Below, piece by piece: positions 1 through 9,519 of a DNA stretch of 64,000 nt. Below the pieces are notes generated by a model. That model was not told where the DNA came from, did not search any database, and saw only the letters and a program-made list of their open reading frames with translations. Made by a program: the position numbers and the translations under genes. Position 1 is the first letter of the stretch. The number at the start of each line of letters is the position of its first letter. Origin of the DNA: Eimeria necatrix (taxonomy: Eukaryota; Apicomplexa; Conoidasida; Eucoccidiorida; Eimeriidae); the NCBI RefSeq assembly GCF_000499385.1, contig NW_013651762.1, positions 1 to 64,000 on the forward strand, read 5' to 3'.

Positions 1-37
<37 letters not shown>

Positions 38-75
38 GGGTACTCATAATTAATATATATATATATATCTATATT
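1..75. repeat. TA dinucleotide tract
   Basis: Perfect TA repeats fill roughly the first 31 bases. Another TA-rich run follows near 52-75. It is simple-sequence DNA at the window edge with no coding sign. Confidence 0.9.
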
Positions 76-640
76 TAGAGACTTTATTTATGTCAAGTAA
101 ATACATATGCTTACACCTAGAGAGGGAAAGAAACTCCTAAATGCCCGCGCGACTCTACAAAAGAATGCTTTTAAATGAGAGCACAAAAAGTAGACAAATG
201 CATTTAAATGGATTTATTAAAATGTATTTAAAAAAAAAAAAGAAAACCTTTTAATGAAACAAACTTCGGCTTTTGGTGCTATCGCGTTTGCATGCACGAG
301 TTATTGCTGCTGCAAGGACTCTGGCATTATTTTATTGGACATTTAAATGCTTTTTTTTTTTAATTTATTTTTGCATTTGTATATTCTTCATTCTTTTTAC
401 TATTCGCATTTGTTGCTGCGTGGCCCAAGGCCTTCTCGCTGCTGTGCTGCAGCATATTTGCACCTGTAGTCATATTTACATTTAGTGATATATATCTACA
501 CATTTATATACGTATTCGTTTATTTATACTTATTCTTTTGTTTATTTATTTCCGGCGCTCTGCTGCTGCCGCCAAGGGGCCCCTTCCCCAGCCAAGATGG
601 CCTGGCATAGACCCTCACAGTGTGGGTCTCTAAGGTACTA
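76..640. other. AT-rich DNA, no gene recognised
   Basis: Long A and T runs with TATTTA-type words. The only ORF (273-485, +) is a hydrophobic, low-complexity reading of T-rich DNA with no domain. I see nothing I would annotate as a gene. Confidence 0.6.
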
Positions 641-910
641 ATCGGGGCCCCTAGGGTTTCTGGGGCCTCCTGTGGAATTTGAGGCCCCTTTTGCTGCATA
701 TGAGGCCCCCCTTGGAGAGTTTCGGGCCCCCCTGGGGCGTCTGGGGCCCCCTTGGCGACTCTGGGGGCCCCCTGGAAAGTCTGGTGGCCCCTTGGGGAGC
801 CTGGGGGCCCCCTGGAGAGTCTGGGGGCCCCTATGCATAGGGTGTCTGGGGCCCCCTGGGGCATTTGGGGGCCCCCTAGGGCGACTAGGACTGCCCTGGG
901 GCCCCACACC
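640..910. repeat. GGGGCCCC minisatellite, about 20-bp period
   Basis: The core GGCCCC recurs at about 725, 745, 766, 786, 806 and 826, spaced 20-21 bp, with linkers of the type CTGGAGAGTCTGG. Degenerate copies extend on both sides. Because 20 is not a multiple of three, each unit shifts the reading frame, so the proline/glycine-rich ORFs read from either strand are unlikely to be proteins. A related but irregular block lies at about 2812-3025. Confidence 0.85.
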
Positions 911-930
911 CTTGGGGGTGTCGAGTCGTC

Positions 931-1042
931 CTGCAGCAGCTAGCTGAAGCTGCTGCGGCGAACTGCAGCAGCTAGCTAAAGCTGCTGCGGCGGACTGCAG
1001 CAGCTAGCTAAAGCTGCTGCGACGAACTGCAGCAGCTAGCTG
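931..1042. repeat. 32-bp tandem repeat with near-palindromic unit
   Basis: The word CTGCAGCAGCTAGCT begins at 931, 963, 995 and 1027, an exact 32-bp period, giving three full units and a partial one. Each unit pairs a CTGCAGCAGCT half with an AGCTGCTGCGG half, so single strands could form hairpins. There is no coding evidence. Confidence 0.85.
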
Positions 1043-2111
1043 CAGCTGCTCTAGCTGGCTGCAGCTAGATCGAGCGCATCCCGCTTCTGCAAAACGCAGC
1101 AGAGATATAAACGTTAGTATATTTGTTTCCTTTTTCTCTTTTTCAGCTGTAAACATTTTGTCTTTTTTATTTTATTTTTTTATTTGTTTTTAATTTAACT
1201 TTTAATTTCTGATGCTGCTTATCTCGCAGCTATTCTGCCAGTTGCTGCTGCTCAGCCAGACACTGGCCCACTGCTGAGGTTGCTGCAGCAATAGCGGGAA
1301 GGCACCCCACGCTGGCAGCAGCGAGGTATTGCAATAAAAATGCGAAAATATATAAAAATACACTTTTATTATTTAAAATTAATTAAATTAAATTATTTTT
1401 ATTTGCTATTTCAGGCCAGGTAGCCTGCAAGGCAGAAGCAGCAAGGCATCGGCAGCTCCGAGTGCGCAGGTCACCTGGATTGGCTGTTGGCCAGCAGCCC
1501 CCGTCTTCTGCACAAAGAGGCCGCGGGAATACTTAAATCATTTGACTAAACAATTAATATTTATTTATTTGTTTTTGTGCAATTGATGGATTTAGAAAAA
1601 GGGGAAAAGCAGGCCTCTGAAGCATACACGCCGCCCGCTGTGCAGCCAGCGAGGCCCCACCAACAGCTCCTGCTGGAGTGTCTGTACAGCTCGGCTGCAT
1701 ATTCTTGCTTTTATCTCATCACTGAATTGTTTTTTTCACATTCAGTCTCATCTTTCCCAAACTCTTTCTCCGTAACCAGTTGAGGGGGCCTTCAACGCCT
1801 ACAGCCTTTCTTATTGGAAGCGCCTAGCAAGGCCCTAAAGCAAAGTAGGCGAGCTAAGCAGCAACAGGGCTGTTTCAGCCCCCGCAGCAGCTGCAGGCAG
1901 CTGCAGCAGCAGCGCAGGAGCTGCAGCGGTTGCTGCAGCAACTGCGGCAAAAGCCTCTGCTGCTGCAGCAGCAAACTCAGCAACTGCTGCTGCATGACCT
2001 TCGTTTACACCTAGCAAAACACATGACCGCCATACAGCCAAGTTCAAAAAAGCAGTTAACAGGGCCAAAGCCCTGCAAGCGCCTTCTCCATCTCAGCTCC
2101 CCGAAGCTACG
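1043..2111. other. Mixed CAG-rich and AT-rich DNA, no gene recognised
   Basis: CAG/CTG-rich patches (about 1860-1990) alternate with AT-rich stretches. Short ORFs in several frames are cysteine-, leucine- or glutamine-rich readings of the triplet repeats. No conserved motif was seen. Confidence 0.5.
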
Positions 2112-2119
2112 GTTTAGTA

Positions 2120-2168
2120 TTTAGGGTTTAGGGTTTAGGGTTTAGGGTTTAGGGTTTATGGTTTAGGC
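2120..2168 (+). repeat. Interstitial telomere-like repeat (TTTAGGG)n
   Basis: Five perfect head-to-tail TTTAGGG units occupy 2120-2154. They are followed by a variant (TTTATGG) and a truncated copy. TTTAGGG is the plant-type telomere repeat also used by Eimeria and Toxoplasma relatives. The block is short and internal, so it is an interstitial copy, not a chromosome end. Confidence 0.9.
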
Positions 2169-2181
2169 AAAGGCTGTAGAT

Positions 2182-2307
2182 ATGGCGAAGTCGCCGTCAG
2201 ATGGCCCCAGCAGCCGCCGCGTGGGCTTTGGGGCTTTTTGGCGCGAGCGGGTGGCGCCTTGCTTTGCGCTGCATGCAACCACGTGCTTGCCTCTTCTGAA
2301 GAAACGC

Positions 2308-2352
<45 letters not shown>

Positions 2353-2805
2353 GAGGAGGAGCAGCAGCAGCAGCCAGTCGCCCTTTTCACACATGCTGAT
2401 GAAGCGTCCCACGCAGCGGGAAAGCGTGAGGCCGCAGCGCAAAAGGGCGCAAAGACAGTAGCAGCAGCAGCAACAGCAGCTGGGTCGCCTGCTGCAGCAC
2501 GAAAAGGAGCAACAGCAGCAGCAGCTGCAGCAGGAGGGGGGGGCTCTGCTGCCTCTCCTGCTGCTTTGCCTGCCCTTACCGATGCGCAGCTGCAGCAGCA
2601 ACTAAAGGAGCTGCGGCGATCCATAACCAGGTGGTCTACCAGACTTGCTGCTGCTCAGGCAGCAGCAGCAGCAGAGCTGCAGCAGCTGCTGCGGCGCGCA
2701 GAAGCAGCAGCATTTCTACAAAGCAAGAAGGAACAAGCAAACAACCCACCAACGAGCGCCCCTCTGCAACAAATGGCAGAAGCCAACTGCAGCAGCAGCA
2801 GCTAG
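2182..2805 (+). CDS. Hypothetical poly-Q/poly-A protein (possible)
   Basis: A 207-residue ORF beginning 13 bases after the telomere-like block. It has a basic N-terminus, a long polyglutamine run encoded by CAG (about 2310-2350), an alanine-rich middle, and a helical C-terminal part (about residues 133-195) rich in Q, L, R and A that could form a coiled coil. I recognise no family. Homopolymeric amino-acid runs of this kind are common in Eimeria proteins, but CAG repeats also produce spurious ORFs in all frames, so expression is uncertain. The C-terminal charged helix is the best sign of coding. Confidence 0.35.
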
Positions 2806-2811
2806 TAGTGC

Positions 2812-3030
2812 TCTCCAGGGGCCCCTGTACTTCCCGTGTCTTCTCAAAGGGCCCCCAACGCTATTTGTTGCTGTTGAGGGCCCCATGGGGGGCCCCTAGT
2901 GCTCTTTCCAGGGGCCCCTGGCTCTCTTCGGGGCCCCCCAAAGTTTCCTCAGACCCAACATGGGGGCCCCAGGGGCTCTTGGGGGCCCCAGGGGCTCTTG
3001 GGGGCCCCCCGGGGGCCCCCTAGAGCTACA
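2812..3030. repeat. Second GGGGCCCC repeat block
   Basis: About nine GGGGCCCC or GGGCCCC cores occur here. They include two perfect 19-bp units (2962-2980 and 2981-2999). The motif is that of the block at 640-910, but the spacing differs, suggesting separate local expansion. Confidence 0.75.
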
Positions 3031-4508
3031 GGGGAAGCTGAAATGGGGCTGTGCATGCACTTGCTGCAGTTTGGGCTTCTGTTTTGTTGCTGGCTGATGC
3101 TTGGGGCTATAAATTCGAAATAGACTTTCCTGAAGTATTGAACTTGAAGAGTCAATTTTCTTGTTTTGCGCTGGAGAAAAGAAATGCAATAAACTTGAGC
3201 TGAGATCTTCACAGCCGTATAGCTGCAGAACAGAGAGACAGCCCGGGGGCTGTATGTACACCAGATGGCTCTGCCCCTGTCGGGCTGCATGCAGCAAATG
3301 CAGAAGCTGAAAAAAGATTTTGCAGCAGTTTCTGTTGCTGCTTTTGGCAAGCTAAGCAGCCAATAGTTCGCAGCTGCCTGCCTTTCCAGTTAAGCAGCTA
3401 ATAAACACAATAATTAAATAAATAAATGTAAACTCCTTGTTCACAAAGATCACATATATGGTCTTGTTTGATGCAGGAGTTCTGCGTGAACAATATCTTG
3501 TGTCTTCATATTCTTGTGGATGCGGGAAAAGCCCCCAATTGTGTGCAGTGCCTTGCACTAGTGCTAAGTTGGAAAGGACAATATAAAGCTTTAGCAGCAT
3601 TATGAGATTGTCTTTTTAAATGAAACATTTAATTTAACTTTTGTTCCCTTCGCCGCAGCAGCCTCGGTCGCTGTGCCTTCCGGGCTTCCAGCCACCTGGC
3701 GAGGACCGGAAGCAAGGAGGTCACCGAGAGGCTTCTGGGGCTCTTGAAAAGAATTATTAATTGCAAATATGTTTGAAATAAACAAAAACAAGATAAAGGA
3801 TCTCCCAGTAGCCCTCTGCCTGTAGCTGGTCTCGCGCTGGGCTCTGGCTGATCTTTGCAGCCGCAGGGGCGGCGCGGCGGCGCACTGCAGCAGAGGCAGC
3901 CGCCCCAGTATAAAGCCTCCAATTTAAGAAGATATTAATTTAAAATGATTAAATTGGCTCTTTAGTTAGGTGCTTCTTGCTGATCATCGAGGCGTCGCAT
4001 TAGGACAGCCGCAGCATGTGCAGCTCTGCGGACCAGTGGTCACTTGCTGCTGCTGCCTCCATCACACTGCAACACGTGCCCTGCGGCTAATTGGCGGCTT
4101 TTCTTTCATATTTTTAGCATTAACTGTCTTCAATATGAAGCTGAAATCAAAGAAGGCTGAATATTGAATAATTTCAGCCCCGTGGGAAGCCTGCATATGC
4201 GTGCAGCCGCAGCGGCGGCGTGGCGGCCCCCTCACAGCTCGTTGAGTGACTAGTCTGAATCCATTAAAGCAATACCCGGATTATTTTGTCTCTCTATCAA
4301 TTTTACCAAACAAATTTAAGCATTTTTCATTGTTTTTGGCGAAAATTTTACCTTGGCTCGTCAAGACCGTCGGAAGAGGCCTAGGGTTCCGCACACCCGC
4401 CTGCAGCACGCGACCGCCAGCGCGGTGGCTGAGGGCTTCTCTGGGGCTTCAGCTGTTCCTGAAGGGTTCTAAATTAGTTCTTAGCCAAGCTGGAGCCTTA
4501 TTTCATCT
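3031..4508. other. No gene recognised upstream of the transporter
   Basis: Short ORFs occur on both strands, none with recognisable domains. The region includes AT-rich stretches and CAG/CGG-rich patches, and should contain the promoter and 5' UTR of the transporter at 4509. I cannot point to specific elements. Confidence 0.5.
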
Positions 4509-5385
4509 TTGAGCAGGAACATGAGCCAGCAGCAACAGCAGCAGCAGCTGCAGAACACGGCAAACTTGTTGCACTGGTCCCGATACAGCTCGAGTTCCGC
4601 TGAGCTCCCTCTGGAGGACGTGCCCCTCGAAAGTTCCTCCAGAGAAGAAACAGATCCAGCAGAAGCCCGGGAATGGGGCCCCGCGAGCCCCCTGGGGGCC
4701 TCCCCGGGGGCCCCGGGGGCCCCCGAGGCCCCCGGCGGGGCTGGCGAGCTGGCGCAAGACAGGCAGGATCTGCTGCCCGCGAAGCGGAGGGGGGGCTGGG
4801 CAGCTCTTAAAGTGCTGCAGGAGCTGCTGTCGGTGGCGGCGTTTCACCGGCAGCTGCTGCTGACGGTGTTTTGCTTCAGCTTCCCGTTGCTGCTGTTTGC
4901 GGGGTGGAGCTGCGCAGACAGCCGGGCGCGGTGTCTGTACGCCGTGGCCGTGATGGTCCTTTGCTGGCTCTCCAACTGCCTGGACCCCTACGCAGTGGCT
5001 TTGCTGCCTTTCGTGTTGTTTCCGGGGCTGCGGGTGGCCTCAGTGGGCCTGGTGGCTTCCTTTTACATGAACTCCGTCAGTTTCTTGATCTTCGGCTCCA
5101 GCATGATGGCTGCAGCGCTGCGGCGGGTCAAGCTGGACCTCGCTGCTGCCCGCTGGCTCGCCCGCATCTCCCCGCAGCACCCTGAGGACTTGGCCTTGTG
5201 TCTCATGTTGACTTGCTTTTCCATTTCCACTTGTCTCAGCAACACTGGCACTATGCTCATCTTCTGTCCCATCATTGACTTGCTCATAAGGGGGCTTCAT
5301 CCCCGCACTTACGGGGGAGAGTCTTCGCCCGCAGACGGGGGGGGGCCAGCGCCGCAGCAGCAGCAGCAGCAGCGGCAGCAGCAGC

Positions 5386-5421
<36 letters not shown>

Positions 5422-7635
5422 GCGTGGACTCAGACTTGTCCCGCTGCGCGTCTGGGTCCAGAGGCAAAGTGAGCCCTCTGGACAATTGTCTTTGCGTTAT
5501 TTCCGTCGCGCCGTCGACGGCCGTCACGGGCTCCTCCCCTGCTGCAGCAGCTTCCCCACCGCCGCAGCAGCAGGAAGCCAGTGGACCACTGGACCAGCAG
5601 CTCGAGGAGGAGATCCTGCACGAGCCCCCGAAGCTGCGGCGAATCCGCAACTTGCTGTTCATTGGCTGCGCCTACGCAGCCACGCTGGGGGGCTCAGCTA
5701 CGGTGACAGGCTCCACAAGCAACGCCATATTTCTGGCAGTCCTCGATGCAATGTATGCCACTCTTCCTGCTGCTGCTGGGGCTGGGGGCCCCCAAGTGAA
5801 CCCAGTGACTTACACAACGTGGCTGGTGGTTTCTTTGCCCTTAGCTCTTGTGCAGCTCTTCATGGTTTGGGCTTCTCTGTGTGCCCTCTGGACGGGCCCC
5901 AGGGCAACAAAGGCGGCTTTGGCGCGGCTCGCCTGTTGCTGCTGCAGGCCCCTAAAAGCAGCCCTTTGCTGCTGCTGCTGCTGCAAGTGGGCGCGCCCAC
6001 GCCGCGCGAGCCGGGAGCTCAGCCCTGCTGCAGCTGCCCCGGGGGGCCCCGGGAGCCAGGGGGCCCCCGGAGGCACCAGGGGCCCCACAGGCGATCCATG
6101 CGCTGCAGAGCACGGGGAACTTTACTGGGGGCGCGTGTACGTGGTTGTGGCCTGGCTGCTGCTGGTCTGTTTGTGGCTGTCTCGAAAGACAATTGTGGCA
6201 GCAGTGCCAGGCTGGGGCACTCCTTGGGAAGGCTTCATAGATGATTCTTTCGCAGCTGTGGTGGTGCCTCTAGGCCTCTGGTTTGCACCCCTCTATCCTA
6301 GGCGCCCCAAGCCCTCTATTGCAAGAGCTGTGAGCCCGTAGTTGAAGCTTCAGCGCATGCACACTGCAAAATGCAAAAGAAAACTAGACCCTTTGAACAG
6401 ATCGAAGGGCTGAAATGGAGGGCCACGACTCCTTTATACTTATATAAGCTGTGGGCACCCAGTAGTATACTTCTGATGCATATTCGGTTCGAAGCCGACG
6501 AGATCTCAAACCTTTCATGTTTCGTTTGCTGTTCTTGTTTGCAAACCTTATGCAGATTTCTGCCCCTGTGCGCTGGGCAAAAAGACAGCGAAGGGTCCGC
6601 TTTCCTGAGAATGATGCTGACGAGGCCCCTGCTGCTGCGGCTGCTGCTGCACCGCGCACTGCAGCAGCAACTCGAAAGCAGCCTGAGTTCGAAGGGATCC
6701 TCACGTTCTCAGTGGTTGAGAAGGAGATGGACTGGGGGCTGCTCTTCTTGCTGGGAAGCGGCTTCGTGGTGGCGTCTGTGTCCCATGTTTGTGGGCTCGA
6801 TTTGGTTTTAATAGACTACATGGAGTTTCTGAAACAGCAGACCAAAGAAACCCAAGTTGCTTGCATTATGGCTATGGCAGCGCTCGTCACCCAGGTCACC
6901 AGCAACACGGCCACTGCCAGTATCATCATGCCTTTGCTTTCAACTGCTGCCAAAGGGCTGCAGGGGAACCCTTTGCTGCTGCTGCTTGCTGCAAACGTAA
7001 GAAATAAGATGATAAGCAATGACGTGAAAATACACGAAATGACTTAGGTGTGCACACTACTACCTACTACATGCGTGCTTACTTTGTACTGGGAATACAA
7101 ATTTTCAAGAAAACCGTAAACGTTCAAGTAGCTCACGAGCACACATAGTCGAGATTCTAGTGCTAAAATGGCCCCCCACAAGGAGATGTGCTCAGTGATT
7201 CACCTACATGCTACGCTCATAAAACAGTACAGGTTTAGCTTCTGTAAGGCTTAACAGATTCTATTGCTGTTGAAGGGGTTTCCTCTGCAGTCTTGTGTTA
7301 GGTGCACGTTGTCACTCCGAAGCTGTATGAGCTTGGGTAAAGCATGCGATTGCGTGAGTAGGGCAGCTTGTAGCGAGTCCGCTTTTGCATAATGGTGTCT
7401 GCCTGTCTTCGTTTTTTTTGTTTTGCAGTTCGCGACCACGCTGGGCTTTCTGCTGCCCGTCAGCACGGCCTCCAACGCAGTCATAGTTCGATTCACGCGA
7501 ATCGGAGTTTGGCAGTTCTTCCTCAGCGGCCTGTTGCCGCTGGTTCTTTGCCTCGGGGCAGCTTATGTGGCCAGCCTAACGTGGGTGGCTGCTGTGTTTC
7601 GGCTCAACAGTCCTTACCCCAGTAGCCCGCAGTGA
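4509..7635 (+). CDS. SLC13/DASS-family anion (dicarboxylate or sulfate) transporter
   Basis: Predicted membrane transporter of the divalent anion:sodium symporter family (citrate, succinate, INDY or sulfate carriers). Exons are 4509-6329, 6556-6996 and 7429-7635. Both introns are GT-AG and both junctions are phase 0, giving 822 residues. Both family signature SNT motifs are present: S244-N245-T246 in CLSNTGTM, and S723-N724-T725 in VTSNTATA. The GGSATVTGSTSN segment (about residues 395-410) and the final exon FLLPVSTASNA also match the family. Multiple hydrophobic segments begin near residue 118. The N-terminus has a short poly-Q, and the loop at about residues 275-375 carries a CAG-encoded poly-Q and low complexity, so the protein is longer than usual family members. 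The substrate cannot be read from the sequence. Confidence 0.88.
5356..5416 (+). repeat. CAG repeat inside the transporter exon
   Basis: An interrupted (CAG)n run with CGG variants, read in the glutamine frame. It inserts polyglutamine with a few arginines into a predicted non-membrane loop after the first SNT motif. Confidence 0.85.
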
Positions 7636-8631
7636 GGAGCTGTACAAACACTCCGTGCGCCCATACATTGAAAGACTTCGTTAGAGCTATGGCGTGAGGG
7701 TGTATGTAGTAATTAACCGTCAGAGCTAGAAAGCTTGGACCTACCTGTGGGAAGGGCAAAATGCTTTATTTGAGACCAAGGGCGGGATTCGCCGTCGTTC
7801 AAAGTTAAGTTGCCTTTGAGGGGGAAAATAAACCTGAAACATGCGAGGTTTATGCGCATGCTTCTTTCTTATTTGATTCGACGCAGGTGTGAACCTGCTC
7901 TATACGGCAACATGTGAATGAAATTTTTTAGTGTGTTAGCATCTGTCTAGAAGCACCATGCTATTTGACCACTTCAGGTGCCCACTGCCTGCGAATTCCA
8001 TTCGCTGCATGGCCAGCACCTCCACAAAGGCGCAGCCAGTGTAAAAAACTGACTGGCGGAGTTCCTCTCCGAGCTACCGTAGGCCACTCACCTCTACCCA
8101 CAGAGGTTTTTTCTAGTTCCTGTCAGTACAATGCAAAGCGGTAGAATTGTGTCTGACCTGAAAACCCTGGGAGCGAATCCCAAGTGCCCAAAATATAGTA
8201 AAGTGCACTAACGAGCGGCCATATGGCAGCCCGGCAGTCAGCACCACTTGATATCATCCACTACCTATGTTTTGACAAGTATGGTAGCTCCAAAAATTCA
8301 GAAGTTCGTAGTTTTTTTTTAACCAAAAAAAGCACACTGTGTAGTAAGCGTGATCATCGGATACTACGCTGAATGGCATTAGCTGGTTCGCGCCCACGCG
8401 CCATGCAACAGAAGCTGCACGTCTTAAACGTTGTGCATTGTCTTTGCAAACAAATTGGCTCGCTCGCCCCTGAAGAGGCAGAAACAGCCCTACAAGGTGT
8501 CAGTTGAATGCAGTGGCACCGTGGAGTCAGCCCTGCAAGCGCCGCATTCCCAGCTGAGGCACAACAGTGCCAAGGGCGTGAGAGAAGGCTTCGGCTCTCG
8601 CTCCTTCTTGCTGTTGGCCGCTTGTCCTGTA
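7636..8631. other. Intergenic, no gene recognised
   Basis: Lies between the 3' end of the transporter (+) and the 3' end of the secreted protein gene (-), so it should hold two 3' UTRs. Short ORFs have no recognisable motif. Confidence 0.5.
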
Positions 8632-9519
8632 TTAATCCTTTAGATCAGAGCCAAATCTATCAACCAGTCTGTCCAGCTTCTGTCCGTACCAGTGTTGGAA
8701 TCGCCGCCACATTCCAGGGTCTGGGGGTGGCTGAAGGCCCTCTTCTGCATTTTCTATGCCTTCACTAAATCTGTTTTCGTTCTTTGCCTGTATTTCTCTG
8801 AAATCTTGAATTTCTCTCTCGTACACATCTATATTGTTGTTGGCTTCTCTTTGTTTCTTTTCCTGGAGCTTCCTCTTCTCCTTTTCTTCTTTTTCCTTTT
8901 TGAAAGTTGGCACTTTCTCTACAAACTCAGTTATACTAGGCGTTGAGTCTTCCTCCTGCGGATTCAAAAGCGACGTATCCAGTTCAACTCCTTCCTCATC
9001 AGTTGTCACCACCGCCTGCCCGTCGTACAACATAGGGCTTTTGCTCCTAGAGCTTGATTGCGTGCCATCTGCATCGTTTGTTTGATTGCTTTCGCTTGGC
9101 TGTGGCTGGTCACCAGCCTTCACCCCTTCTTCCCTCTCCTGAAGGTCTTCCTCGTCCTCAAGAAGATCTAAGTCGTCCTCTGCAGCTCCTGCTACTGTGG
9201 GCTCCGCCTCCTTTTCCGCTGCCGTTCCGGTTGCCTCTGGTTCATCTAAGTCAATTAGCACCTGCTCATCGTCTCCCGACTCATCATCATCATCATAAGT
9301 GTCCCTTTTTCGTTTCTGCTGGTCTTTGGCGAGGTCACCCGCTGACGGTGCTTCGGATCCATCGTCATCAACGTTGTAGTCCTCTGCATCGAATACCTCA
9401 TCTTCCTCCACCCTTGAGGCCTCACCCACCTCGGAAACATCTAAAGCAGAGGCCCAAGGGCGAATGAAGGCGTGAGAAACCGCCAGATTGGCTAAAAGCA
9501 GGTAGGCGAACTTTCGCAT
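8632..9519 (-). CDS. Secreted acidic protein, unknown function
   Basis: A single-exon ORF of 295 residues. Residues 1-18 form a clear signal peptide (hydrophobic YLLLANLAVSHA core, likely cleavage after SHA). The next ~100 residues are extremely acidic, with runs of D and E (for example around residues 70-85 and 115-130). Residues ~190-235 are a charged K/E/Q helix likely to be coiled coil, and the C-terminus is a basic-aromatic amphipathic helix. There is no transmembrane segment after the signal and no ER-retention motif. It is probably exported to the secretory pathway (dense granule, vacuole or ER). I recognise no family. The upstream ORF in another frame (9422-9778) is a shadow. Confidence 0.7.
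   Translation of the reverse strand: MRKFAYLLLANLAVSHAFIRPWASALDVSEVGEASRVEEDEVFDAEDYNVDDDGSEAPSAGDLAKDQQKRKRDTYDDDDESGDDEQVLIDLDEPEATGTAAEKEAEPTVAGAAEDDLDLLEDEEDLQEREEGVKAGDQPQPSESNQTNDADGTQSSSRSKSPMLYDGQAVVTTDEEGVELDTSLLNPQEEDSTPSITEFVEKVPTFKKEKEEKEKRKLQEKKQREANNNIDVYEREIQDFREIQAKNENRFSEGIENAEEGLQPPPDPGMWRRFQHWYGQKLDRLVDRFGSDLKD

Noticed and set aside
520..947. Collagen-like Gly/Pro-rich ORFs on both strands
   Set aside because: They are readings of a 20-bp repeat whose period shifts the frame each unit. Both strands and several frames are equally open, which indicates a minisatellite, not a protein.
931..1042. Regular 32-bp repeats considered as a CRISPR array
   Set aside because: The copies are contiguous with no unique spacers, and the surrounding genes are eukaryotic and intron-bearing.
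6371..6811. Plus-strand ORF overlapping transporter exon 2
   Set aside because: It is out of frame with the SNT-bearing exon 6556-6996, which joins in phase to both neighbours. The ORF has no motif.
8118..8195. Possible tRNA 3' half (GGGAGCGAATCCC near 8168)
   Set aside because: A T-arm-like hairpin is visible, but the sequence about 72 bases upstream does not pair with the presumed acceptor strand and no anticodon arm was found.
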